Numbered from the stretch's first letter, positions 1-6,430 are shown. The stretch is DNA of 25,724 nt from CAZZCP01 sp964653235 (GCA_964653235.1 CAZZCP010000031.1:1-25724), one strand, 5' to 3'. Notes: a model not told the origin generated them from the sequence alone. Program-made: numbers and translations.

Positions 1-179
1 CTTGAGTCTTTGCCTTTTTGAATATTAGGATTTTTAAATCTTTCTCTTTGTCTTTTTAATTTTTTTCGAATCAAGCTTTGTTGACTGTCTGCTTGCTTCG
101 TAAAAACCTGTGCATAAACTGGACTCATTGTTGCAGTCCAAGCAAATATTATGGCATAAAACCAATATAGAGTTTTCAT
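1..179 (-). CDS. Secreted protein of unknown function, N-terminal part only
   Basis: An open frame starts at ATG 179 on the minus strand and runs off the left edge, giving about 59 residues. The start is well supported: AGGAG lies about 8 bp upstream. Residues 1-23 look like a Sec signal peptide (MKT, hydrophobic stretch, then a VYA-Q cleavage site). After it comes a strongly basic, charged stretch rich in Lys, Arg and Gln. I do not recognise the family and no domain can be named from this fragment. The product is probably periplasmic or secreted. An inverted repeat lies just upstream at 223-271. Confidence 0.7.
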   Translation of the reverse strand, partial: MKTLYWFYAIIFAWTATMSPVYAQVFTKQADSQQSLIRKKLKRQRERFKNPNIQKGKDS

Positions 180-222
180 CTAATCTCTCCTTTAGATTCT
201 TGTTGTTCGTACAAAGCTTTAC

Positions 223-271
223 CTAAGCAAAAGCAATACCAAGTATTTTTAATACATCTAGCTTTGCTTAG
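223..271. repeat. Nested inverted repeat in the gap between queD-like gene and the secreted-protein gene
   Basis: CTAAGCAAA (223-231) is the exact reverse complement of TTTGCTTAG (263-271). Inside lies a second perfect hairpin, GTATT-TTT-AATAC (243-255). The structure sits in the 196-bp gap between two minus-strand genes, so it could be a transcript-end structure of the first or a regulatory site of the second. No good T-tract follows, so a standard intrinsic terminator is not supported. The rest of 180-375 shows nothing else I can call. Confidence 0.45.
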
Positions 272-375
272 ATGAGTTGGCGTTGCATTGCGTTTAGAAA
301 AAAGAATCATTGGCTATGAAAATTCGATAGCATGTAGATGCAAAATAATAATTTCAATATAAGACCGTGAAAAAA

Positions 376-891
376 TTAAAAATCAGAAATACTTGAATCT
401 GCACGAATCCACCAAAAGTCTTTGCCTTGTGGAAGATGCTCTTTCGGATCACCAGATAAACTGATTGAATTTGTTTGAGTTTCATGAAGTGTAAACTTGC
501 TACAGATCAAATCGGGATTGTATTGTTTTAGGATGCTTTCAAGCTTTGCTTTAAAAGCAGCACACAAAACTTCTGTGGTTGGGTCTCCGGCTACAACCAA
601 GTGCCGGCCTTGCGGATTTTCTTTTCTCATAAACTCTAAGAGAGGGTCGCGATGGTTGTAGAAGAATGCATGATCGACAGAGTTGTCGATCCACTTGTGC
701 CAATGCTTTTTTACTTTTTCAAAAGCCGAAATCATATTTTCTTTGCCATCGAGTGGCTTTGGATTTTTCGCTTCGATTTCGACTTCAACACTCCAAGTGT
801 GGCCATGCGGCTGAGAGCAAAGGCTATTGGCATTTTCGCCTTCAATAAAGCGATGGGCTGCTTCAAATTTTCGGCGAAAAATCATCTTCAT
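376..891 (-). CDS. queD: 6-carboxytetrahydropterin synthase / 6-pyruvoyl-tetrahydropterin synthase family (QueD-like)
   Basis: Cytosolic zinc enzyme of the T-fold PTPS/QueD family; QueD makes 6-carboxytetrahydropterin from dihydroneopterin triphosphate in queuosine (preQ0) synthesis. Seen here: an N-terminal EAAHRF motif giving the first zinc histidine, then C-S-Q-P-H-G-H, holding the catalytic Cys and the HGH zinc pair. An internal DHAFF segment matches the family's Asp-His region, and HETQTN near the C-terminus matches the conserved Glu that binds the pterin. At 171 residues it is longer than E. coli QueD (about 120). I chose ATG 891, two bases after the dihydroorotase stop, rather than an upstream TTG at 900; GGAG lies about 10 bp before it. 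Co-transcription with dihydroorotase is likely. Whether it acts as QueD or as another PTPS-type enzyme cannot be settled from sequence alone. Confidence 0.85.
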   Translation of the reverse strand: MKMIFRRKFEAAHRFIEGENANSLCSQPHGHTWSVEVEIEAKNPKPLDGKENMISAFEKVKKHWHKWIDNSVDHAFFYNHRDPLLEFMRKENPQGRHLVVAGDPTTEVLCAAFKAKLESILKQYNPDLICSKFTLHETQTNSISLSGDPKEHLPQGKDFWWIRADSSISDF

Positions 892-892
892 T

Positions 893-2203
893 TTAAGCAA
901 ACTCCATCATTTTGCCTTTTTGCTTACCTAAAATTTCAGACTCCCACATGGCTTTTTGACCGCTTAAGAAAACCCCTTTGGGCCAACCTGTGACTTTTTC
1001 ACCAGCGAAGGGGCTCCAGCCACATTGATACAAGAACCAATCCTCTTGCATCACTTTCTCTTCTTTCAAATCAACAATACTCAAATCGGCTGAGGCGCCA
1101 ACTTCAATGGGACCACGGTTTTGAATCTTGTAGAGTTTCAGTGGATTCAGACAAAGATAGTCGACCAACTGCTTTAAGCTCAGGTTGCCCTGATTCAAAT
1201 GATCGAGCATTAAAGGCACAATGCTTTGCACTCCAGGTAGTCCTGCCGGCGAGGCTGGGTAGGCCTTCTCTTTTTCTTCACGAGTGTGTGGCGCATGATC
1301 AGAGCCGATCAAATCGGCCCATGATTCTTTTAGTGCGAGGCGGAGTTGGTCTTGGTGATCTTTGCTTCGGATGGGCGGGTTCATTTGTGCAAAATTGCCG
1401 AGCTTTTCATAGCAGTCGGGAGCTTGCATGCTGAGATGTTGCGGGGTGAGCTCAAAGGTGCAGAAGTCTTTCTTATCTTTTAAGAACTCGATCTCTTGTT
1501 TGGTACTTATGTGCAGAATGTGTACCTTTCGCTGGTTTTTCTCGGCAAGTCTTAGAATTTTTTTTGTAGCAAGAAGAGCCGCCTCTTCGTCTCGCCACAC
1601 TGGGTGAAAGCGAGCGTGTTTGCCGTCGGTGGCGATATGATTGCGCGAGATCAAACGGTCTTCATCTTCGCAGTGAAGGGCAATCATTTTTTTGGTGGTC
1701 TTGAGAATTTCATCGAGGGCTTCTTCGGCATAGAGCAAGAGGCTGCCGGTGGAGCTTCCCATAAAAATCTTGATACCGCAACAGCCGGGCAAGTTTTCGA
1801 GTTTGGCCAGCTCGGGAACATTTTTTTGCGTGGCACCTACATAGAAAGCAAAGTCGGTCCAAGAAGTTTCAGAAGCAATTTTGATTTTCTCTTCAAACTT
1901 TTCTTGGTCGGTTGTGGCGGGCTTGGTGTTGGGCATTTCAAAAAAACCAGTCACTCCGCCTCGAAGTGCCGCTTTGCTTTCGCTCTCGATGCAGGCCTTG
2001 TGGGTGAGGCCGGGTTCACGAAAGTGCACTTGAGTGTCAATAACTCCGGGAAGAATCGTCAGGCCTTTTGCATCGACAATCTCTTTGGCCTCGTTTTCAT
2101 TGGTGGTGATTTGTGCAATTTTACCATCTTTGATGCCTAAATTACAGATCTCTAATTTGTTATTGGTATAGACTTCAGCGTCTCGTATTTCGGTATCTAA
2201 CAT
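893..2203 (-). CDS. pyrC: Dihydroorotase
   Basis: Third step of de novo pyrimidine synthesis: reversible cyclisation of N-carbamoyl-L-aspartate to dihydroorotate, in the cytosol. It is an amidohydrolase of usual length (436 residues). Motifs in order: PGVIDTQVHFREPG (residues 52-65) with metal His60 and substrate Arg62; GIKIFMGSSTG with the candidate bridging lysine (about 145); HCEDE (about 179); ILHIST (about 230); TPQHL; and GSDHAPH (about 301) with the catalytic Asp. The first metal motif reads D-x-Q-x-H rather than D-x-H-x-H. From memory this Gln variant occurs in a dihydroorotase subgroup also found in Bacteroidetes, so it need not mean loss of activity. The gene is followed after one base by the QueD-like gene and preceded by a small membrane-protein gene. 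No clear Shine-Dalgarno site is visible. Confidence 0.93.
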   Translation of the reverse strand: MLDTEIRDAEVYTNNKLEICNLGIKDGKIAQITTNENEAKEIVDAKGLTILPGVIDTQVHFREPGLTHKACIESESKAALRGGVTGFFEMPNTKPATTDQEKFEEKIKIASETSWTDFAFYVGATQKNVPELAKLENLPGCCGIKIFMGSSTGSLLLYAEEALDEILKTTKKMIALHCEDEDRLISRNHIATDGKHARFHPVWRDEEAALLATKKILRLAEKNQRKVHILHISTKQEIEFLKDKKDFCTFELTPQHLSMQAPDCYEKLGNFAQMNPPIRSKDHQDQLRLALKESWADLIGSDHAPHTREEKEKAYPASPAGLPGVQSIVPLMLDHLNQGNLSLKQLVDYLCLNPLKLYKIQNRGPIEVGASADLSIVDLKEEKVMQEDWFLYQCGWSPFAGEKVTGWPKGVFLSGQKAMWESEILGKQKGKMMEFA

Positions 2204-2234
2204 GTGGCAAATTTAAGAGATTTTGATCTAAGAT

Positions 2235-2438
2235 TCAATCGGCTTTTTGAGTATCTTCACCAAGAATGGCGAGTTCTTTGGCTTTTTTGTTAATGAAATA
2301 CAAGCAGAAAGCCAAAAAAAGCAAAGAGGGGACTTGGATGTACCAATTGCTACTATTGGCAATGGCAAGAATGATGGCAAGACTGCTAAAACGAATGCCT
2401 CGAATCTGGTTTAGAATTTCTTTTTTTTCTTCTCTCAT
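2235..2438 (-). CDS. Small membrane protein of unknown function
   Basis: A 67-residue frame with a charged N-terminus (MREEKKE), two hydrophobic stretches (about residues 17-28 and 33-50) joined by a short polar turn, and a Lys/Glu-rich tail. It is probably a two-span inner-membrane hairpin. It ends 31 bp before the dihydroorotase start on the same strand, so it may be the first gene of that transcript. No Shine-Dalgarno site precedes the ATG and I do not recognise the family. The opposite strand is also open here, but its product is less convincing because it has no consistent neighbour or start signal. Confidence 0.5.
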   Translation of the reverse strand: MREEKKEILNQIRGIRFSSLAIILAIANSSNWYIQVPSLLFLAFCLYFINKKAKELAILGEDTQKAD

Positions 2439-2492
2439 TTCAATAAATTAAGTTTTTTTAAGAGGGCGATCTAGACAATTTGTAGGCTATTG

Positions 2493-2506
2493 TAGCTTTT
2501 TCAGCT
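2493..2506 (+). repeat. 14-bp direct repeat, left copy, flanking the DUF4258/DUF2283 module
   Basis: TAGCTTTTTCAGCT. An exact second copy in the same orientation is at 3140-3153. The two copies bracket a segment containing the operator repeats, promoter and both genes of the module. This may be a target-site duplication or an att-like core, but a 14-bp match could also arise by chance in 25 kb. Confidence 0.45.
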
Positions 2507-2507
2507 T

Positions 2508-2537
2508 GATAAGTTATGATAAGTTATGATAAGTTGT
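2508..2537 (+). promoter_or_regulatory. Three tandem 10-bp repeats, candidate operator
   Basis: GATAAGTTAT occurs at 2508-2517 and 2518-2527, and as GATAAGTTGT at 2528-2537. The 10-bp period places each copy on nearly the same face of the helix, and the third copy runs into the -35 box. This suits cooperative binding of a repressor, most simply the HTH protein encoded by the second gene of the module (inference). Confidence 0.6.
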
Positions 2538-2565
2538 TGACATTTATTCTATTCAAATATATACT
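2537..2565 (+). promoter_or_regulatory. Near-consensus sigma70 promoter giving a leaderless mRNA
   Basis: TTGACA (2537-2542), a 17-bp spacer and TATACT (2560-2565). Transcription would be expected to start about 7 bp past the -10 box, at or next to the A of the ATG at 2572. No Shine-Dalgarno site is present or could fit. Confidence 0.75.
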
Positions 2566-2571
2566 ATTTAG

Positions 2572-2814
2572 ATGGAGCTGCTGTTTTCTTCTCATGCTGT
2601 GGAGCGAATGCAACAAAGGCAAATTTCAAGTTTAGATGTAGAAGCCATTGTTCTTCATCCGGATGGAAAAATAAAGCAGTCTCATGACAAGCTGGTCTTT
2701 TATAAGAAACTAAAAGGCAGAAGAGACAATCTTGTCGCTGTCGTAGGGGTTCGAAAGACTCCGGCAAGCATGGAGATACTAACTGTAATGGTAAACTTTG
2801 AGGTTCGAAAATGA
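2572..2814 (+). CDS. DUF4258 domain protein, candidate toxin of a toxin-antitoxin-like pair
   Basis: An 80-residue protein matching the DUF4258 pattern: an N-terminal SSHAVERMQQRQIS segment (residues 6-19), a following helix (DVEAIVLHPD), then alternating beta strands around KLVFYKKL and LVAVVGVRKT, ending in an EILTVMVNF strand. DUF4258 proteins are often small partners in two-gene modules and have been proposed as RelE/BrnT-like toxins; no catalytic residue is proven here. The gene overlaps the next by 4 bp (ATGA), so translation is probably coupled. The start follows the promoter -10 box by only 6 bp, implying leaderless translation of the first gene while the second depends on coupling. 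Confidence 0.8.
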   Translation: MELLFSSHAVERMQQRQISSLDVEAIVLHPDGKIKQSHDKLVFYKKLKGRRDNLVAVVGVRKTPASMEILTVMVNFEVRK

Positions 2815-3128
2815 AAGTGACACACAAACCAGATGTCGATTTTCTATCGATCGATTTTAAAGATTCGGTTGAGGCTAAGTCTGTTTACCAAGATGGGATT
2901 ATTGTTCGCTATGATAGCAAGGGACATGTTATTGGTATCGATATCACCGATGCATCGAAATTTTTTGGAGGATCTGAAACCATGACTTTGCAAGAAGCCT
3001 GTGAGTTTCTTGGAGTTTCTGAATCTACGATGAGACGTAGAATTCGAGCTGGTAAAGTGAAGTTCACCAAACCAAATGGCAAAGATTTTCGTTTTAAAAA
3101 GTCTGATATTTTAAAGCTGGTGGGTTAA
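2811..3128 (+). CDS. DUF2283 plus excisionase-type HTH protein, candidate antitoxin and autorepressor
   Basis: A 105-residue two-domain protein. Residues 1-50 match DUF2283 (MKVTHKPDVDFLSIDF, then DGIIVRYDSKGHVIGIDITDAS). Residues about 57-105 are a MerR/excisionase-like helix-turn-helix (TLQEACEFLGVSESTMRRRI, with a basic wing FTKPNGKDFRFKKSDI). DUF2283 commonly accompanies DUF4258; the fused DNA-binding domain fits an antitoxin that represses its own promoter, probably via the triple repeat at 2508-2537 (inference). The gene converges on umuC with only 5 bp between stop codons. It could instead be a stand-alone regulator. Confidence 0.8.
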   Translation: MKVTHKPDVDFLSIDFKDSVEAKSVYQDGIIVRYDSKGHVIGIDITDASKFFGGSETMTLQEACEFLGVSESTMRRRIRAGKVKFTKPNGKDFRFKKSDILKLVG

Positions 3129-3133
3129 ATATC

Positions 3134-4369
3134 TTAAGTTAGCTTTTTCAGCTCGCTCCAGCGAGTGGTAAAGCATTGCGAGCGCTGTTTAGATTGCATC
3201 TTCCAGTCTTTAAAGGTGCCGCAAGCCGCAAACTTGGCTGTTTCTTTGCCGTAGCGCCCATTGATGGCATCGGTGATTTGCATAAAGTGCTCTTGCTCAC
3301 GACTGTCATAGTTGTGAAAAAAGTCCATCTGGCATTCGTCTTTGTCAGAAAAAGAGGCCAGCAAGAGGCCGCACTTTTTGTATTTGTAGTGCGGGCGATA
3401 GATTTGCTTCATGAGTCCTTGAGCGATCGTAATGATTTTGGGTGTGTAGCTGGTGGCGGCCAGTAGCTCGATGCCGGCAGCATTGGAGTATTGTGGGTGA
3501 TTGCTAAAGGGATTGGTGCGCAAAAAAACTTGAATGTAGGAGCAGATCGAGTTTTGTGCCCGAAGTTTTTCAGCGGCAGCACTGGCATGATGGGCCACCG
3601 CCTGCAAAATTGTTTCTTTCTCACTGATGTACTGACCAAAGCTTCGAGAGGATAGAATCGATTTTTTCTTGGTATGCACTTCGTGAAACTCGATGCAAGG
3701 CTCGCCTTTGAGCTCGCGTACAATCTTGGCCCCCAAAACATTGAGCAGTTTTCTTGCCTTTCTTTCGGGGCATTGAGACAGATCATAGGCAGTGCGAATG
3801 TGATTGAGCCGCAGTTTCTCAGCCCAGCGGCGGCCAATGCCCCAGATGTCTTCGACATCCATTTTTCTTAAAAGCTTCTCAAAGTTGTCGGTGAGAAGGT
3901 GTACGCCATCGGCTTTTTTGGCAGCGTGATTGGCCGCTTTGGCAAGAACCTTGGTGGGGGCAACTCCTACAGAGACCGGAATGCCTGTGTTTTGATAGAC
4001 TCGATCTTTAATGCTCCAAGCCTGCTCTTTGAGATGGCGAAAGCCCTCAAGGTTTAAAAAAGCTTCATCGATCGAATAGACAAAGACATCAGGGCAAAAA
4101 TCATGCAGGGTTTTCATCACCCTTGCCGATATGTCTCCGTACAAAACATAGTTCGATGAGAACACCGCAACCTTATTTTTTTGAATGACCTCTTTATAAA
4201 GGTGAAAGGGAGCTCCCATCGGAATTTTTAAAGCCTTTACCTCTTTGGTGCGGGCAACGATGCAGCCATCATTGTTAGAGAGAACCGCAACCGGCTTGTT
4301 TCTTAGCTCGGGCGCAAAGAGCCTTTCGCAAGAACAGTAAAATGAGTTGCAATCGATCAGTGCAAACAT
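3134..4369 (-). CDS. umuC: Y-family DNA polymerase V catalytic subunit UmuC
   Basis: Error-prone translesion polymerase, active with processed UmuD during the SOS response. The protein is 411 residues, close to E. coli UmuC (422). Catalytic carboxylates are visible: Asp6 in the LIDCNSFYCSCER motif, with Tyr11 at the steric-gate position, and Asp101-Glu102 in VYSIDEAFLNL. A helix-hairpin-helix region follows (VEDIWGIGRRWAEKL), then the little-finger domain. A clamp-binding-like motif QMDFF lies near residue 345. The start ATG at 4369 follows the umuD stop with no gap, so the two are one operon. The C-terminal codons overlap the 14-bp direct repeat shared with the neighbouring module. Confidence 0.95.
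   Translation of the reverse strand: MFALIDCNSFYCSCERLFAPELRNKPVAVLSNNDGCIVARTKEVKALKIPMGAPFHLYKEVIQKNKVAVFSSNYVLYGDISARVMKTLHDFCPDVFVYSIDEAFLNLEGFRHLKEQAWSIKDRVYQNTGIPVSVGVAPTKVLAKAANHAAKKADGVHLLTDNFEKLLRKMDVEDIWGIGRRWAEKLRLNHIRTAYDLSQCPERKARKLLNVLGAKIVRELKGEPCIEFHEVHTKKKSILSSRSFGQYISEKETILQAVAHHASAAAEKLRAQNSICSYIQVFLRTNPFSNHPQYSNAAGIELLAATSYTPKIITIAQGLMKQIYRPHYKYKKCGLLLASFSDKDECQMDFFHNYDSREQEHFMQITDAINGRYGKETAKFAACGTFKDWKMQSKQRSQCFTTRWSELKKLT
3140..3153 (+). repeat. 14-bp direct repeat, right copy, inside the 3' end of umuC
   Basis: TAGCTTTTTCAGCT, identical to 2493-2506. On the minus strand it encodes the last residues of UmuC (E-L-K-K-L) up to the stop codon. Joining the sequence outside the left copy to this one would also end UmuC almost at once (CTA CAA TAG), so an insertion here would leave the polymerase intact. 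Confidence 0.45.
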
Positions 4370-4774
4370 TTAATTGCCGCCTTGTTGCAGGTGATGACGA
4401 ATTGTATGGGTGACCACTCCCCAAACTTCAAAATCTTCTTCAGGGCCAATCGCGAGTGGACTTGATTTGCCGTCTTCGGCCAGCAAAAAAGCTTGCTCGC
4501 CCTTGAGTTGCAGCCTGCGCAAGAAAAGTTCGCCTTGGTAAATGGCCACAATGAGAGAGCGGTGGCAGGCGGTGAGAGAGCGATCGATCACAATCAAGTC
4601 ACCCGAAAAAATCCCTGCTGCTTGCATCGAGCTAGACTGCATGCGCATCACAAAAGTGCTGGTGGGGCGTTTGCACAAATACTCTTGAAAATCGAGCCCG
4701 CCTTCAAGGTATTCATCGGCCGGCGAGGCAAAGCCATCGACGATGCATGTGGATTTCGGACTATGCTTATTCAT
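4370..4774 (-). CDS. umuD: UmuD-like protein (S24/LexA-type fold) with altered cleavage and catalytic residues
   Basis: Partner of UmuC. In E. coli, UmuD is cut at Cys24-Gly25 by its own Ser60/Lys97 dyad after RecA stimulation. This 134-residue protein aligns without gaps across the key region. GFASPADEY (14-22) matches GFPSPAADY; the dipeptide at the cleavage point is Asp13-Gly14 instead of Cys-Gly or Ala-Gly; the nucleophile is Ser49 in SSSM; and the lysine position is Arg86 (GELFLRRLQL against GEFTVKKLQL). The Ser-to-basic-residue spacing (37) is the same as in E. coli. I read the Arg codon (CGC) directly. I chose ATG 4774, with GAGG 8 bp upstream, over the TTG at 4786. The loss of Lys suggests normal self-cleavage is impaired. 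Confidence 0.92.
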   Translation of the reverse strand: MNKHSPKSTCIVDGFASPADEYLEGGLDFQEYLCKRPTSTFVMRMQSSSMQAAGIFSGDLIVIDRSLTACHRSLIVAIYQGELFLRRLQLKGEQAFLLAEDGKSSPLAIGPEEDFEVWGVVTHTIRHHLQQGGN

Positions 4775-4780
4775 ATCGGA

Positions 4781-4815
4781 CCTCAAGTCGAAATTAATGT
4801 GTTTTCGGCTTGAGG
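4781..4815. promoter_or_regulatory. 13-bp inverted repeat over the umuD leader, candidate operator or mRNA hairpin
   Basis: CCTCAAGTCGAAA (4781-4793) and TTTCGGCTTGAGG (4803-4815) are inverted copies with one mismatch, separated by 9 bp. The half-site centres are 22 bp apart, about two helical turns. The proximal arm contains the umuD Shine-Dalgarno GAGG. A possible promoter (TTGACC, 17 bp, TTAATT on the minus strand) overlaps the dyad. It does not match the TTAC-N3-GTAA LexA box that I recall for Bdellovibrio. Confidence 0.6.
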
Positions 4816-4891
4816 GTCAAGAAAAATGCGTATATTGTGCGTAAGTTCTATTTTGGTCTAGAGCTGAGCACAGCCAAAGACCAAGATGAAA

Positions 4892-5473
4892 TTAGGTTAG
4901 ATCTGCGGATCGAGCTTCAGCCTTAGAATTCTGAGAAGGGATAGGGGGTAAGCTATCAATGTATCGACGAAGCTCTGCCATTTGCGATTGAATTCTTTGG
5001 ATCACAGCCTCTAAATCCTCAATGGATTTTCCAGGTATTGTTGTCATCAGCCAGCCGTACTCAAGTTCAAACAAAGTAGTCTCTCCAGCAGGAAGACAAA
5101 ATCCAATTGTTTTTTGAAAAGTATTTACAATTTGGATCCAAGGAAAAATCAATTCTTCTTCAGAGTAGTCATTGGGGCTGGCGAAGCTCATATAGAGCCC
5201 ATCTAGTGCAGTTAAACTTAAGTCGGTAGTTTGGATTTCAGTAGTAAGTAATGATTGCAATCGAGTGCAAACATTCTTGCTATGAAAATTGATTTCAGCC
5301 TGATTAGACATACTATTGATGCGCTTTGCTTCTATAAGAATCTCTGTCATCATATATCTCAGATGCTTTAAAGCATAGCTTGATTCTTGTTGAACATCTT
5401 TTGCTGCATCAGAAGCATAAGTGTGAGAGCAAATTGATATGGCGATTGCCATGGCAAGTAAAACAAGGTTCAT
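4892..5473 (-). CDS. Secreted/periplasmic protein of unknown function
   Basis: A 193-residue protein with a clear signal peptide (residues 1-20, hydrophobic core LVLLAMAIAISICS, cleavage probably after TYA). The mature part is mostly helical and charged, with one Cys near residue 70 and another near 134. It ends in a QSQMAELRRYIDSLPP segment that could form a short coiled coil. GGAGGA stands 7 bp before the ATG, the strongest Shine-Dalgarno site in this part of the window. I do not recognise the family. The gene appears to be its own unit: an intrinsic terminator for the upstream gene lies at 5574-5600, and a gap of about 100 bp carrying umuD regulatory DNA follows. Confidence 0.75.
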   Translation of the reverse strand: MNLVLLAMAIAISICSHTYASDAAKDVQQESSYALKHLRYMMTEILIEAKRINSMSNQAEINFHSKNVCTRLQSLLTTEIQTTDLSLTALDGLYMSFASPNDYSEEELIFPWIQIVNTFQKTIGFCLPAGETTLFELEYGWLMTTIPGKSIEDLEAVIQRIQSQMAELRRYIDSLPPIPSQNSKAEARSADLT

Positions 5474-5543
5474 TCTATTTTCCTCCAGATATATTGTTTG
5501 TATCAGGAAAAAAAGAATTGCGGAGAAAGTTTTTGATAGCTTG

Positions 5544-5557
5544 AAGTGATTTCACTT
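5544..5557. promoter_or_regulatory. Short palindrome upstream of the 4892-5473 gene
   Basis: AAGTGA-TT-TCACTT is an inverted repeat with a 2-bp spacer, about 70 bp upstream of the ATG at 5473. It could be a small repressor site. No promoter boxes could be placed confidently. Confidence 0.3.
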
Positions 5558-5573
5558 TTGTAAAGAAAGTCTA

Positions 5574-5600
5574 CAAAAAAAGCCAGTGAATTGCTGGCTT
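5574..5600 (-). terminator. Intrinsic terminator of the carbonic-anhydrase-like gene
   Basis: Read on the minus strand: AAGCCAG, a 7-base loop, CTGGCTT, followed by a run of about seven T. It lies 27 bp after the stop codon at 5627 and is the clearest rho-independent terminator in the window. Confidence 0.85.
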
Positions 5601-5626
5601 GAGATCTTTATTGGGTGAGCTTGAAC

Positions 5627-6430
5627 TTAGTAGTTGACCGACTGGCGACTATTCATCGGTTGAATCGGCCGGTTGTTGCCTTTGTGAAAAGTTCTAAAAA
5701 TGGCAATCTGCTCTTTAGAAAACTGAATTGGAGTGTTGAGGACATTCCAGTCGACTCTTTCAACACAAGGTGGAGTTGTGAGTGAACCAGGGTAGTTGTA
5801 GTGAGTGAGCAGGCTTGGAAGTAGCTCTGATGGATTGAGTTTCATATTGGTCACGGCCTCAAGTTTGCCAATTTCGGTAGGGACATGGGCCAAAATCTTA
5901 TCGGCGGCAATACTGTTCTCACCTTCAACTACCAAAACAGAAACCATGGCCATTTGGCCTCTTTCATTGATATGCAAAAATTGAATTTCCATTTCATAAG
6001 ATTTACCGCCAATTGTGTGCTCACTTGGGCTGTGAATCATAATGCTTTTGAGCTCATATTCATTGCCGCGAATATTGGTAATATTGCCACTAGATACGGT
6101 TACCTCTAAAAAGCGTGAATTGTTGAGAACGCTAAAAACCGAATCGGTGTAATTGAACATCAATTTGCCTTCAGCTACGGGCTTCTTCCATAGCAAATTG
6201 ACAGGGGATTGCTGGCTACCCTTTGAACAAGTCATATAGGTAGGGTCGATTTCAGACCAATAACTAGGTCCAGTTGGGCCTTCGTAAGACCACGGGAGTT
6301 GCATCGGCTCTGGGGTTTTGACCTCTTCGACAGGAGGGGGCTCAACAATGTCTTGTTCGACGGGCTTTTTCTTTTTAGAGGAACAAGCTGTAATAAGAAA
6401 AAAACAAATTAGGCAAAGGATGCTTTTCAT
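5627..6430 (-). CDS. Alpha-carbonic-anhydrase-like lipoprotein lacking two zinc ligands
   Basis: A 267-residue lipoprotein: signal peptide with lipobox ITAC (Cys16), a Lys/Pro-rich linker (19-45), then an alpha-carbonic-anhydrase fold. Family landmarks are kept: QQSPVNL (73-79), PSEHTI (135-140) with the Glu matching CA II Glu106, YPGSLTTPPC (213-222) with Thr218 matching Thr199, and Cys68/Cys222 able to form the usual disulfide. The zinc triad is broken. The FHFH motif reads IMIH, so Met131 replaces His94 and only His133 (His96) remains; the ELHLVH motif reads EIQFLH, so Gln150 replaces His119. The His64 proton-shuttle position is Arg (NNSRF). I checked these codons in the DNA. It resembles eukaryotic acatalytic carbonic-anhydrase-related proteins, so a binding or structural role in the envelope is likely. 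AGGAG precedes the ATG. Confidence 0.85.
   Translation of the reverse strand: MKSILCLICFFLITACSSKKKKPVEQDIVEPPPVEEVKTPEPMQLPWSYEGPTGPSYWSEIDPTYMTCSKGSQQSPVNLLWKKPVAEGKLMFNYTDSVFSVLNNSRFLEVTVSSGNITNIRGNEYELKSIMIHSPSEHTIGGKSYEMEIQFLHINERGQMAMVSVLVVEGENSIAADKILAHVPTEIGKLEAVTNMKLNPSELLPSLLTHYNYPGSLTTPPCVERVDWNVLNTPIQFSKEQIAIFRTFHKGNNRPIQPMNSRQSVNY

Noticed and set aside
1604..2140. Long plus-strand open frame opposite dihydroorotase
   Set aside because: It mirrors strong coding constraint on the minus strand and has no family-like sequence or ribosome site. The same applies to open frames opposite umuC, the RND permease and the giant lipoprotein.
3152..3166. CTCGCT-CC-AGCGAG as a terminator between the convergent genes
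   Set aside because: It lies inside the umuC coding sequence, has a 2-base loop and no T-tract on the needed side.
4827..4843. TGCGTA direct repeat (4827-4832, 4838-4843) upstream of umuD as a LexA box
   Set aside because: It does not fit any LexA consensus I know and is only a 6-bp repeat in AT-rich DNA.
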